Shown: positions 42,164-50,891 of the stretch, piece after piece
Position numbering within the stretch: the stretch's first letter is position 1
Layout of the letters: each line of letters starts with the position of its first letter
NCBI GenBank assembly: GCA_038327655.1
Contig: JBBQLG010000013.1
Coordinates: 1-64,000 of the forward strand
Length of the DNA stretch: 64,000 nucleotides
Reading direction: 5' to 3'
Origin: JBBQLG01 sp038327655
GTDB taxonomy: Bacteria; Bacteroidota; Bacteroidia; Cytophagales; Spirosomataceae
Program-made: the position numbers and the translations under genes
The notes under the pieces: model-generated
Seen by the model: only the letters and a program-made list of their open reading frames with translations
The model's database searches: none
What the model was told of the DNA's origin: nothing

Positions 42164-42372
42164 GCAAGACGCCCTCGCTCACAGCTAAAGAACTGGTTCG
42201 TTTATTGATAGAACGAGGCTTCGAGTTAGACCGTCAAAAAGGAAGTCACGCTATTTACAAACTATCGGACGGCACCAAACGAGTTGTCGTACCGATGCAC
42301 AACCGCGACATCCCCAGAGGGACGTTTCACTCAATCCTGAAACAGGCTGGGATAGATAAAGACGATTTGTAG
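42160..42372 (+). CDS. hicA: HicA mRNA interferase toxin
   Basis: A 70-residue HicA with a dsRNA-binding-like fold: ELVRLLIERGFELDRQKGS, then the catalytic His30 in KGSHAIYKL and RVVVPMHNRDIPRGTFHSIL. HicA cleaves mRNA independently of the ribosome and is held by HicB. The hicB-hicA order with antitoxin first is the common arrangement in Bacteroidota. The remaining 89 bases to the convergent D-aminoacylase gene hold nothing recognisable. Confidence 0.94.
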   Translation: MSKTPSLTAKELVRLLIERGFELDRQKGSHAIYKLSDGTKRVVVPMHNRDIPRGTFHSILKQAGIDKDDL

Positions 42373-42461
42373 TTTGTATGTCACAGACGACAGATTCGTA
42401 TAGTTTACTTACTGCTTCTCCGCCTGCTTCACTTAGCTCATACATTCAAAAGCCCCAACAC

Positions 42462-44057
42462 TTATTTCACCCAGCCCGGACCCATGAGCAGTTGGCCGGG
42501 GCGCTGACCAGTTTGCTGGCCGTTTTCGATAACAGGTACGCCGTTGACAATGACCCACATGACGCCGGTGGCGTAGGCGTGGGGTTGTTCGTAGGTGGCC
42601 TTGTCAGCAATGGTTTTCTCGTCGAATAACACGAGGTCGGCGGCATAACCCGGTCGCAGCAGGCCCCGGTCAGTGAGCCGGAAGCGTTGCGCGGGCAGGG
42701 ACGTCATCCGGCGAACGGCTTCCTCGACGGGTATCACGTGGCGTTCGCGGACGTAGCGGCCCAGCACCCGCGCATTGGTGCCGTACGCGCGGGGATGCGG
42801 CACACCCGACCCGAACGTAGCCACGCCCGCATCCGACGCAATCATGGTGTTTGGGTACCGCAGAATGGTCTCCACGTCGGTTTCGGACATGGTATGGTAC
42901 ACCATCTGGATGCGTTTCAGGCTGGCCCGCTCCATCAGGTCCATCACTAAATCGGCTTCCGTTTCGGCGGTGTTTTTACGATTCATCTTCCGGTTGATCT
43001 GGCTGATGGTCAGGCCGTTGAACGTGGTGTCGGGCTTGTAGCTGGACACTACGGCGTATTCGTAGTTTTGGCGGAGGTTCTTCGCTAAGCTTTCCAGCAT
43101 CTCCGTTCGGATTTTGGTGCGGGTAGCTGGGTTATGAAACCGTACCAGCACCATCGAATCGCCATCGGCCAGGGCCCACGACGGCACAATGGCCTCCAGC
43201 GACGTGCTCGACGCGGTGTACGGATACTGATCGACGGTTACGTCCAACCCTTCGCGCCGGGCGGCTTCGACCAAGTCGACCGTCTCGGTGCTTTTGCCCC
43301 ACAACGGCTTGCTGGCCACCTTAAAATGCGAGATTTCGACCGGGATGTGGGCTTCGCGGCTAATCTGAATGGCTTCTTCGATGGCCGTTTTTACGTTCTG
43401 GCCTTCATTGCGGATGTGCGACGCGTACAGGCCACCGTACCGCGCGGCTACTTTGGCCAGATTGACTACTTCGGGCGTGTGGGCGTACGTGCCGGGCGTG
43501 TAGATCAGGCCAGTCGATAAACCCACCGCCCCGTCTTTCATGGCTTGCTCCACCAGCATTTCCATTTCCGCCTGCTCACGGGCCGTCGGGTCGCGGAAGG
43601 CCATTTTCATTACCTTCATCCGCACCGAGTTGTGGCCAATCAACGACCCGACATTGACCGACGTCCGCAGTGCCCGCAGGGTATCAAAATACGTCCGCAA
43701 GTTGGCACTCGATCCGCCACAGTTACCGGTGATGACGGTCGTAACCCCATCGTGAATGAAATTCGGGGCTTCGGGATGCGCTTCCAAACTGCCTTCGACG
43801 TGGGCGTGAACGTCGATAAAGCCCGGCGCGACAATCAGGCCGGTAGCGTCGATGGCGCGCCGGGCCTCGTTGGTAGGAATGGTCCCGATCCGTATAATGC
43901 GCCCGTTCTGAATCGCAACATCAGCATAGATCCACGGATTACCCGTTCCATCGACCACCCGGCCGTTTTTGATAATGAGGTCATACGACTGAGCCATCGC
44001 AGAGCCGGAGTACATCAGACAAAACAACACGGGACAGAGCCGGTAGCAGGTGCGCAT
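42462..44057 (-). CDS. D-aminoacylase (N-acyl-D-amino-acid deacylase), exported
   Basis: About 531 residues from the ATG at 44057, which opens a signal peptide (CYRLCPVLFCLMYSGSAMA); the frame is open 60 codons upstream without signal or family match. It is an amidohydrolase with HxH in GFIDVHAHVEG, GVTTVITGNCGGS with the conserved Cys, SHFKVASKPLWG, and the metal Asp in ASDAGVATFGSG. The family removes acyl groups from N-acyl-D-amino acids, useful in recycling D-amino-acid-containing material such as peptidoglycan fragments. Export suggests periplasmic action. Transcription diverges from the FkbM gene. Confidence 0.9.
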   Translation of the reverse strand: MRTCYRLCPVLFCLMYSGSAMAQSYDLIIKNGRVVDGTGNPWIYADVAIQNGRIIRIGTIPTNEARRAIDATGLIVAPGFIDVHAHVEGSLEAHPEAPNFIHDGVTTVITGNCGGSSANLRTYFDTLRALRTSVNVGSLIGHNSVRMKVMKMAFRDPTAREQAEMEMLVEQAMKDGAVGLSTGLIYTPGTYAHTPEVVNLAKVAARYGGLYASHIRNEGQNVKTAIEEAIQISREAHIPVEISHFKVASKPLWGKSTETVDLVEAARREGLDVTVDQYPYTASSTSLEAIVPSWALADGDSMVLVRFHNPATRTKIRTEMLESLAKNLRQNYEYAVVSSYKPDTTFNGLTISQINRKMNRKNTAETEADLVMDLMERASLKRIQMVYHTMSETDVETILRYPNTMIASDAGVATFGSGVPHPRAYGTNARVLGRYVRERHVIPVEEAVRRMTSLPAQRFRLTDRGLLRPGYAADLVLFDEKTIADKATYEQPHAYATGVMWVIVNGVPVIENGQQTGQRPGQLLMGPGWVK

Positions 44058-44166
44058 AAATGGATGGGGATGAGTGGGGTTAGCCGGGTGGGTGAAGGTA
44101 ATAAATTTTCGACCTTCACCACGGTTGGCATTTGCGGCTATGTCGGGCAAATCGTTGGGGAATTGG

Positions 44167-44174
44167 TATGTTTG
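44167..44174 (+). promoter_or_regulatory. Candidate -7 box before the FkbM gene
   Basis: TATGTTTG matches TAnnTTTG and lies 49 bases before the TTG at 44224. No TTG was found at the expected spacing upstream. The position would exclude the ATG at 44140 and supports the TTG start. Confidence 0.35.
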
Positions 44175-44223
44175 TCGTACCATTTTCCGGAGAAACGGCA
44201 CCACCCTACCAGATCCTACGCAC

Positions 44224-44958
44224 TTGAAAGACGTCACGAAGAAGCTGCTGCAAACCGTTCTCGGCTTTCAAACTTATCTGTATTATTTCTCGCTCTTCAA
44301 GATAAGTACGCTCCATCGCGACCCGGACGAGCAGACTATTTTCCGGTTTATTGATCTGGTGCCGGAGGGAAGTCTGATTTTGGATGTGGGGGCCAATCTG
44401 GGTTTTATTACGTATCATCTGGCGCAAAAACGGGACTGTTCGGTGTTGGCCTTCGAGCCGATTCCCACCAATCGGGCGGTACTGACCCGAATTGTAGCCA
44501 GGCAGAAACTGAGCAATGTAACGGTTTTGCCCTACGCGCTGGGCAACGAAAACGCCACCGTTGAGATGGTTATGCCCATCGAAAACGGCGTTCCCCTACA
44601 GGGATTCAGCCACGTAAAGACGGGGGATACAAGGGTTGTGGGCCACGAATTTACGGTACCGGTAAAACGCCTGGATGAATTGCCGGAACTCACCGGCCGG
44701 ACCGAACGCATTGGGGGCATCAAGATCGACGCCGAAGATTATGAATACCTTATTCTGATGGGTGGCCTTGACCTGCTCCGAAAGCACAAACCGGTTATCT
44801 GCGTTGAACTGTGGGATAATGAAAACCGCGGGCGGGCACTGGCGTTGCTGGCGTCGCTGGGGTACAAGCCCCACCTGTTGTATAAAGATGACCTCCTCGA
44901 ATGGACAGGACAGGCACTTAACTTTGAAGAAAATAATTTCATTTGCCTGTCGAACTGA
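44224..44958 (+). CDS. FkbM family methyltransferase
   Basis: About 244 residues starting at a TTG (44224), which gives a KDVTKKLLQTVLGFQ amino end typical of the family in Bacteroidota. An ATG at 44140 would add 28 less likely residues. SAM-binding motif LILDVGANLGFITYHL, then VLAFEPIPTN, VTVLPYALGN, and the family motif IGGIKIDAEDYEYLIL. These enzymes O-methylate sugars or lipids in polysaccharide and antibiotic pathways; the target here is unknown. It stands near a NagX-like acyltransferase and an MFS transporter on the same strand, a possible sugar-modification context. Confidence 0.82.
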   Translation: MKDVTKKLLQTVLGFQTYLYYFSLFKISTLHRDPDEQTIFRFIDLVPEGSLILDVGANLGFITYHLAQKRDCSVLAFEPIPTNRAVLTRIVARQKLSNVTVLPYALGNENATVEMVMPIENGVPLQGFSHVKTGDTRVVGHEFTVPVKRLDELPELTGRTERIGGIKIDAEDYEYLILMGGLDLLRKHKPVICVELWDNENRGRALALLASLGYKPHLLYKDDLLEWTGQALNFEENNFICLSN

Positions 44959-45001
44959 CGATTTGCTATTCGGCCATACGACTTAACCGCCCCTTTCCTT
45001 C

Positions 45002-46135
45002 ATGCTCCAGTCCGATAACCGATTTTTGTCTTTAGACGTATTCCGCGGCCTGACCGTGTGCTTCATGATTATCGTGAACACACCGGGCAGCGGGGCACCG
45101 GCCTTTTCACCGCTCAACCATGCTGAGTGGCACGGCTTCACCCCGACCGATCTGGTGTTTCCGTCGTTTCTGTTTGCGGTGGGCAATGCCATGAGTTTTG
45201 CCATGAAGAAGTTCGCCACACTGGGAACGCCCGCCGTACTGGCCAAAATTGCCAAACGAACCGCCCTGATCTTTTTGCTGGGTTACCTGATGTACTGGTT
45301 TCCGTTTTTCCGGCTCAGTCCGTCGGGCAACCTGATGCTGACTCCTTTCAGCGACACCCGCGTCTGGGGCGTGTTGCAGCGCATCGGCGTCTGTTACGGC
45401 ATTGCGTCGCTGCTGGTTTATTTCTTCTCCCGCCGAACGGTGCTTATTCTCGGCGTCCTGTTTCTGGTGAGTTATTGGCTCATGCTGCTCACCTGGGGCG
45501 ATGCGGCCGACCCGTTCAGTCTGACCGGTAATGCGGTGCTTGCCCTCGACCGGTTTATGCTCGGCGACGCCCATTTGTATCACGGCGAGGGCATTGCGTT
45601 TGACCCGGAAGGTTTACTGAGTACGCTGCCCGCCATCGTAAACGTGCTGATTGGCTATTATGCCGGTCAGTTTTTGCAGACGAAGGGCAAGAACTACGAG
45701 AGTGTAACCAAATTAGTACTCATGGGCTGTCTGCTGATTTTTGCGGCCCTGTGCTGGAACATGGTTTTCCCGATCAATAAAAAGCTCTGGACCAGTTCGT
45801 TCGTACTGCTGACCACCGGCCTCGACCTGGTGATTCTGTCGGCGTTGATGTATGTAATCGAGATTCGGGACTGGAACCGGGCCAACTGGACGCAGTTTTT
45901 CGTGATTCCGGGCAAAAATCCGCTGTTCATTTATTTGCTCTCGGAAATACTCGTCATTATCCTCTACATGGTACCTGTCGGCTCCGAAAGTGCCTTCCGG
46001 TGGATAAACACTGTTTTCTTTCAAAAACTGGCCCCCGGTTCGGTGGGATCGCTGCTGTTTGCGGTGTCGTTTATGCTGTTGTGCTGGAGCGTGGGCTGGT
46101 GGCTGGACCGTCGTCGAATTTACGTACGGGTATAA
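45002..46135 (+). CDS. COG4299/DUF5009 membrane acyltransferase (second NagX-like copy)
   Basis: A 377-residue polytopic protein, paralogous to the one at 4050-5213. Shared features are LSLDVFRGLTVCFMII, NHAEWHGFTPTDLVFPSFLF with the loop histidine, PFFRLSPSGN, VWGVLQRIGVCYG and FPINKKLWTSSFVLLTTG. About ten membrane helices are expected, with a positive C-terminus (DRRRIYVRV). Its role would be transmembrane acetylation of an amino sugar, as proposed for NagX. It lies 43 bases after the FkbM gene and 106 before the MFS gene, so the three may form a unit for handling an imported or cell-surface sugar. Confidence 0.88.
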   Translation: MLQSDNRFLSLDVFRGLTVCFMIIVNTPGSGAPAFSPLNHAEWHGFTPTDLVFPSFLFAVGNAMSFAMKKFATLGTPAVLAKIAKRTALIFLLGYLMYWFPFFRLSPSGNLMLTPFSDTRVWGVLQRIGVCYGIASLLVYFFSRRTVLILGVLFLVSYWLMLLTWGDAADPFSLTGNAVLALDRFMLGDAHLYHGEGIAFDPEGLLSTLPAIVNVLIGYYAGQFLQTKGKNYESVTKLVLMGCLLIFAALCWNMVFPINKKLWTSSFVLLTTGLDLVILSALMYVIEIRDWNRANWTQFFVIPGKNPLFIYLLSEILVIILYMVPVGSESAFRWINTVFFQKLAPGSVGSLLFAVSFMLLCWSVGWWLDRRRIYVRV

Positions 46136-46241
46136 TCCTCTCAAACGGACCGATTGTTCAATCACATCCGGTTTGTTTCGGTCGGCGGGAACCCAACCCG
46201 CCCGGATGCGGTGTTAGTCCGGTACATCAGGGATCGACTTC

Positions 46242-47510
46242 ATGCTCAAACTATATCGCAATGCGTACGGCGGCATTCCACGCCCGGTCTGGTTGCTGGC
46301 ATTGGTGATGCTGGTGAACCGGAGCGGCACCATGGTCATCCCGTTCATGACCGTTTACCTCACCCGGCAACTGCATTTCTCGCTCGTTCAGGCGGGTTTG
46401 GTGATGAGTCTGTTTGGCGTTGGCTCCATTGCGGGTGCCCACATCGGCGGGCGGCTAACCGACCGCATTGGCCATTATCCGGTACAGGTTACGGCGTTGC
46501 TGCTTGGTGGACTGGGTTTTATCGGGCTGGGTCAGTTGCATACCTTACCGCAAATCAGCATTGGCATTTTCTCGCTTAGTCTGCTTGCCGAAACCTTTCG
46601 ACCCGCCAATGGGGCCGCCATTGCGCAGTACAGCACCGACGAAAACCGGACGCGGGCCTATTCCCTCAACCGGCTGGCGGTGAATCTGGGCTGGTCCATC
46701 GGGCCGGTGGTAGGTGGTTTTCTGGCGACCATCGGCTGGGAATATCTCTTCTGGGTCGATGGCCTGACGTGCATTTCGGCGGCTCTGGTGCTGTGGCTCT
46801 TCTTGCCCCGACCGGCTAAACTGCCACAGTCGGCAACTCATCAGCCCGATGGTGAGCCGGTTACCGTATCGGCACAATCGGCCTACCGCGATACGACGTA
46901 CCTGTGGTTTGTCCTCTTCACCACATTCAACGCCATTGCTTTTTTTCAGTTTTTCTTCGTGGTACCGGTCTACTTCCGGCAGTCGCTGGGCCTGAACGAA
47001 TTTGAGATTGGCCTGGCGATGTCGCTCAACGGCCTGCTGATTGTAGCCCTTGAGATGCTGTTGGTCTACCGGCTCGATGGTCGGCGCAGCCTGCTGGTAT
47101 ACATCGTTTACGGAGTGCTGCTCAACGGACTGGCGTTTCTGCTGATGAACCTGTTTGTGGGGTCCGTAATCGCGGCCGTACTGACGTGTGTGCTGGCGAT
47201 TACTTTCGGCGAGATGCTGTCGATGCCTTTCATGAACACGTTCTGGGCGAACCGGGCCAACGACCGAAACCGGGGTCAATACGCCGGGCTGTACTCGATG
47301 TGCTATTCGATGGCTCATATTTTAGCCCCGACGGTGGGTACGCAGGTGGCGCAACGGGCCGGATTTATGACGCTCTGGTTTCTGATTGCGGGCTGTTGTG
47401 GCGTTTCGGCGCTGGGTTTCTGGTGGCTGAGCCGACGGGAGACGTTAACACAGGTGCCGAGCCTGCCCATATCAGCATTGACCTTAAACACGGCTGCCAC
47501 TCCGGATTAA
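46242..47510 (+). CDS. MFS transporter (DHA1 type)
   Basis: A 422-residue major-facilitator protein with 12 predicted helices. Loop 2-3 signature GGRLTDRIGHYPVQ, motif C-like GWSIGPVVGGFLATIG in helix 5, and a long central loop containing KLPQSATHQPDGEP split the two halves. The pattern suits a drug or metabolite exporter or a sugar transporter; the substrate cannot be assigned. The last four bases overlap the end of the convergent outer-membrane gene (47507-47510). Confidence 0.88.
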   Translation: MLKLYRNAYGGIPRPVWLLALVMLVNRSGTMVIPFMTVYLTRQLHFSLVQAGLVMSLFGVGSIAGAHIGGRLTDRIGHYPVQVTALLLGGLGFIGLGQLHTLPQISIGIFSLSLLAETFRPANGAAIAQYSTDENRTRAYSLNRLAVNLGWSIGPVVGGFLATIGWEYLFWVDGLTCISAALVLWLFLPRPAKLPQSATHQPDGEPVTVSAQSAYRDTTYLWFVLFTTFNAIAFFQFFFVVPVYFRQSLGLNEFEIGLAMSLNGLLIVALEMLLVYRLDGRRSLLVYIVYGVLLNGLAFLLMNLFVGSVIAAVLTCVLAITFGEMLSMPFMNTFWANRANDRNRGQYAGLYSMCYSMAHILAPTVGTQVAQRAGFMTLWFLIAGCCGVSALGFWWLSRRETLTQVPSLPISALTLNTAATPD

Positions 47511-48349
47511 CGCCATCGCCGAAAACGGGGAGCCTGTCGGCTGCGGCCGTACTGTTGGCGTGCGGGCGTGCTGAGCATATAGCTCAACCGGGCGGAAACA
47601 ATAAAATAGCCATCGCGGGCGGTCGGGTTGCCGCGCTGATTACCGGGTTCGGTGGGTTGCAGACCAATTTCGGTGCGCCGGTCGGAAAGGGCCGCGCCGA
47701 GTGGGGTTAGCTGACTGAAATCCGGGTAGCGGGTGCTGACATCGTCCAGGTAATCATTGAGAACATGGGTGTAGCTCCCTTCCAGTTTCAACCAGCTTCG
47801 GATGTTCACCCGGATTGGTACGCCCACGCCGTACGTAATAATGCCGGGTAGGCGGTTATAGATGATGCCCTCGGTATGCAGCGGAGCCAAACTGACTGAT
47901 TGTCCGTGATAGGTTGCCTTCGGTGTGAGATACGTCAGTCCGACGCCGGCGAAGACGTACGGGATAAGTGCCCGATTGTCGGTGATGGGCCAAAGATCGA
48001 CTTGCAGGCCCGCCCATACGTCCGGGTTGAGGGCATGAAACGACAGGTTGTTGTAATAGACGCGGCCTCCTTCGTGGCGGCCATAAATGTAATACAGCCG
48101 GGCGTCGGCGCGGGCGGTAAGCCGGTTAGAGATGCGGTAACTGACACTGGTGTTAATTGCCACACCGGGTCGCCGTAAGGCCGTTTTCAGATCGTCGCTT
48201 AGATCGCCGAAATAACCCGTTATTCCTGCACCACCTGAAACAGCCCACGCGCCGGGCGCATCCCGCCACATGTTGTATTGCTGCGCTACGGCCGGGGAAA
48301 TCAGGCTACAGATGGTGGCCGAGAGTATAGGTAACCAGTACGTTTTCAA
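47507..48349 (-). CDS. Outer-membrane protein, DUF6089-like
   Basis: A 280-residue exported protein with signal peptide (ILSATICSLISPAVA) and a beta-rich body resembling the DUF6089/PorT-like barrel proteins of Bacteroidota: GGAGITGYFGDLSDD, ALNPDVWAGLQVDLW, YVFAGVGLTYLTPKA and GIITYGVGVPIRVNI. It ends in a basic, disordered tail. Such proteins often have roles in surface assembly or sporadic secretion-system contexts, but no partner is adjacent. It ends overlapping the convergent MFS gene. Confidence 0.7.
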   Translation of the reverse strand: MKTYWLPILSATICSLISPAVAQQYNMWRDAPGAWAVSGGAGITGYFGDLSDDLKTALRRPGVAINTSVSYRISNRLTARADARLYYIYGRHEGGRVYYNNLSFHALNPDVWAGLQVDLWPITDNRALIPYVFAGVGLTYLTPKATYHGQSVSLAPLHTEGIIYNRLPGIITYGVGVPIRVNIRSWLKLEGSYTHVLNDYLDDVSTRYPDFSQLTPLGAALSDRRTEIGLQPTEPGNQRGNPTARDGYFIVSARLSYMLSTPARQQYGRSRQAPRFRRWR

Positions 48350-48453
48350 CGAGTAAGCCAGAACGGTGGATAGATTGAGCGAAAGTAACCAGATTTAGCT
48401 AATCATCCTCAACGGACCGCAAACAGGCAGGCATGAACGCGGGTGATTTCGTA

Positions 48454-50133
48454 TCAGACCACGGTTTCAACCGTGGGTTGGAAACCGGTTTTGGGTTCTG
48501 TTTTAGATTTGGCAGCCTGCTTCCGATTGAAGTCGTTGACCGTGCGGGGGATGGCGTGTTTTTTCAGGATGCGCTCCTTTTCCTGCTTCGCGACGTCCGT
48601 TTTGCGCTGACTGTACAACTTCAGCTTGGCGTCCCGACCGGTCACGGCAATGTCGATGATGGGCAGGGGATACTCGACGCCGGGGTGGAACTTATACAGC
48701 GTTTGCTCCAACGGCGATAGGGTCCACGGTTCGTGAATGAACGCCACCGGGCAGTTTTGCAACTCCGGTATCCATTGTTTGATGAAGATGCCTTCCGGGT
48801 CGTGGTCCTGCGACTGCTTCACGGGGTTGTAAATCCGGACGGTGTTGGTACCCGTCATACCCGCCTGCATCTGAATCTGCGCGTAATGAATACCCGGCTC
48901 GAAATCGGTGTAGACGCGGGCCAGGTGCCAGCCGCCTTCCTGCCAGTGCTGGAACAAATGGTGCGCCAGAAAAGAGGTCAGCATGGCCCGCATTCGGAAG
49001 TTGATGTAGCCCGTCGCGTTCAGGCAGCGCATACAGGCGTCCACCATTGGGTAACCGGTGTGTCCCGTTTCCCACGCCCGGTAGTGCGCCGGGTTCACGT
49101 TCTTATCGAGCGCATCAAAGCCCCGGTTGACGTTCTCGAACTCCATCCGGTCCTCGGTTTCGAACTTCTGAATAAAGTGGCAATGCCAGCGCAGCCGCGA
49201 CGCAAATGCATTGAATGCGCCCCGGACTGGACGGTCCCGAAAACCGACCTGTTCTTTGGCCTGTAGCTGCGCCTGATATACCTGCCGAATGGATAGACAA
49301 CCCCACGCCAGGTAGGGCGACAACCGACTGCACCCCCGCCGACTTTCGAGCGGCTTGGAAATGGATTTGCTGTACAGGGCCACGCGCTCCGTCACGAAAC
49401 TGTGCATGTACCGATGCGCATTTACCTCTCCACCCGGTTGAAATCGCACATCCGGCACGCTCCATTCATCAGGCACGGCTTCGCCCCGATGGTTGTCGTA
49501 CCAGTCTGGCAGCAAGTCGGCCGGTTGCCATTGCGTGAGGTCGGGGTGTTGCTGTGTGGACTTCATGGTGCGCTGCCAGTCGGCGGGCCAGGTGTCGCGG
49601 TTTTTGAGCCGCCGGATAACGCCGTTCGTCTGAAACTCGCGCCAGTTTACGCCATTCGCCTGACAAAACGCCGATACAGCCTTATCCCGGTCAAAGGTGA
49701 CTTTCAAACCGGTTTCTTCGTGCGAAAACAGTGTATCAATGGTGAATAGCTGCTGTAATTCGGTCAGTATCTCCACCACTTCCCGGTGAAAAACCCAGAG
49801 TTTCGGCTCGCCCAGCCTTACCGGAACACAGTCATCGGGAGCGGCATCCTCGAAAATAAAAGGCAGCCATTCCACGGCGTCAAAAGTTGGTGTTACGCTG
49901 GTTGATGATGGAGCCGGAATGGCCAGCAGTTGCGCCTGTAAGTCGGCCAGACATTCGGTTACGAACCGCCAATGCCGCCTATCGTAGTTGGGGTCGGCCA
50001 GCACTGACGGCTCAAAAAAGTAGAGCAGCAACAACGGCTTTCCGGCGTCGATAGCGGCTTTCAGCGGAGCATGGTCGTGCAGGCGCAAATCGCGTTTGAG
50101 CCAGAGGATGTTAACGGACGGTCGGTTATCCAC
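48454..50133 (-). CDS. Cryptochrome/deoxyribodipyrimidine photolyase
   Basis: 559 residues, starting at a GTG (50133) that lies inside a DnaA box. The N-terminal antenna-binding alpha/beta domain shows NILWLKRDLRLHDHAPL, and the FAD-binding domain has SRLSPYLAWGCLSIRQ, TGYPMVDACMRCLNATG, NFRMRAMLTSFLAHHLF, DFEPGIHYAQIQMQAG and the conserved NTVRIYNPVKQS. The enzyme uses blue light to split UV-induced pyrimidine dimers; whether it is a CPD or another subtype is not decided here. It is longer than E. coli PhrB because of a charged C-terminal tail (KKHAIPRTVNDFNRK...). Confidence 0.93.
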   Translation of the reverse strand: MDNRPSVNILWLKRDLRLHDHAPLKAAIDAGKPLLLLYFFEPSVLADPNYDRRHWRFVTECLADLQAQLLAIPAPSSTSVTPTFDAVEWLPFIFEDAAPDDCVPVRLGEPKLWVFHREVVEILTELQQLFTIDTLFSHEETGLKVTFDRDKAVSAFCQANGVNWREFQTNGVIRRLKNRDTWPADWQRTMKSTQQHPDLTQWQPADLLPDWYDNHRGEAVPDEWSVPDVRFQPGGEVNAHRYMHSFVTERVALYSKSISKPLESRRGCSRLSPYLAWGCLSIRQVYQAQLQAKEQVGFRDRPVRGAFNAFASRLRWHCHFIQKFETEDRMEFENVNRGFDALDKNVNPAHYRAWETGHTGYPMVDACMRCLNATGYINFRMRAMLTSFLAHHLFQHWQEGGWHLARVYTDFEPGIHYAQIQMQAGMTGTNTVRIYNPVKQSQDHDPEGIFIKQWIPELQNCPVAFIHEPWTLSPLEQTLYKFHPGVEYPLPIIDIAVTGRDAKLKLYSQRKTDVAKQEKERILKKHAIPRTVNDFNRKQAAKSKTEPKTGFQPTVETVV

Positions 50134-50179
50134 AGTTGAGTAAGTAGCTATGTGGATAACATATAACGAATGTGGATAA
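50126..50179. promoter_or_regulatory. Cluster of three perfect DnaA boxes (candidate oriC or DnaA-titration site)
   Basis: TTATCCACA occurs at 50126-50134 (+), and its complement TGTGGATAA at 50151-50159 and 50171-50179. All three are perfect matches to the consensus DnaA box in 54 bp. The last two are spaced by exactly 20 bases, about two helical turns. The surrounding bases are AT-rich (CATATAACGAA, AAATTCTGTTTTC), and the region lies between divergent photolyase and ABA4-like genes. Whether it is the chromosomal origin cannot be proved by this alone. Confidence 0.75.
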
Positions 50180-50236
50180 ATTCTGTTTTCTTTACCAAAT
50201 TCACCTGATCGTCACCACGTAAGCCAGCTTTTTGCC

Positions 50237-50671
50237 ATGACCCCCGAAACTGCTTTTCAATTCGCCAACACGCTTGTTCTCCCCCAATGGCTGCTGATGA
50301 TCGTGGCTCCCCGCTGGCAGGGAACCCGATGGCTGATGGCAACCCTGCTCATTCCGGGACTGCTGGCCTTACTGTACGTATACTATCTGTTCACGTCGGG
50401 CAGCAACCTCGATTTTCAATCGTTCTCAACGCTGGCGGGGGTCACAGCCTTATTTAAACAGGGGCAGGCCGTGCTGGCAGGCTGGATTCACTACTTAGCA
50501 TTCGATCTGGTGGCCGGTAGCTGGATACTGCGCAATGGTCAGGATCGGGGTATCAATCATCTGCTGCTGGTGCCATGTCTGTTGCTGTGTTTTATGCTGG
50601 GACCGTGCGGACTCTTGCTGTACCTCATTGTACGGTCATTTCAGAAGCCTGTCCAAACCAAATCGAACTAA
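50237..50671 (+). CDS. ABA4-like (DUF4281) membrane protein
   Basis: A 144-residue integral membrane protein with about four helices, matching the DUF4281/ABA4 family known from plant neoxanthin synthesis and found widely in bacteria. Features: FANTLVLPQWLLMIVAP, then FKQGQAVLAGWIHYLAFDL with the conserved His, GSWILRNGQDRGI and CFMLGPCGLLLYLI. A role in carotenoid-type isoprenoid chemistry is possible because Cytophagales are pigmented, but no carotenoid gene is adjacent. It follows the DnaA-box region by 57 bases. Confidence 0.86.
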   Translation: MTPETAFQFANTLVLPQWLLMIVAPRWQGTRWLMATLLIPGLLALLYVYYLFTSGSNLDFQSFSTLAGVTALFKQGQAVLAGWIHYLAFDLVAGSWILRNGQDRGINHLLLVPCLLLCFMLGPCGLLLYLIVRSFQKPVQTKSN

Positions 50672-50891
50672 ACCCGCCCGGCGCAGGAAACGAACTACCC
50701 GAAAATATCCCACACGGCTTGACCGTTTCGTCGAGAGAAACTGCCAGACAAACGGTTGAAACGATTTTTACGAAATTTAATCTCCGGCCAAAACATTTCT
50801 GGTTGTTTTTTGTTGGCCCAAATTCTATTTTCACAGAACAATCAGTGACCGGTCGGTGTCGGCGGGCCGCTGATTGAAAACCGTAACTGTG

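Noticed and set aside
45999..46008. A DnaA-box-like GGTGGATAAA
   Set aside because: It differs from the consensus, stands alone and lies inside the acyltransferase gene.
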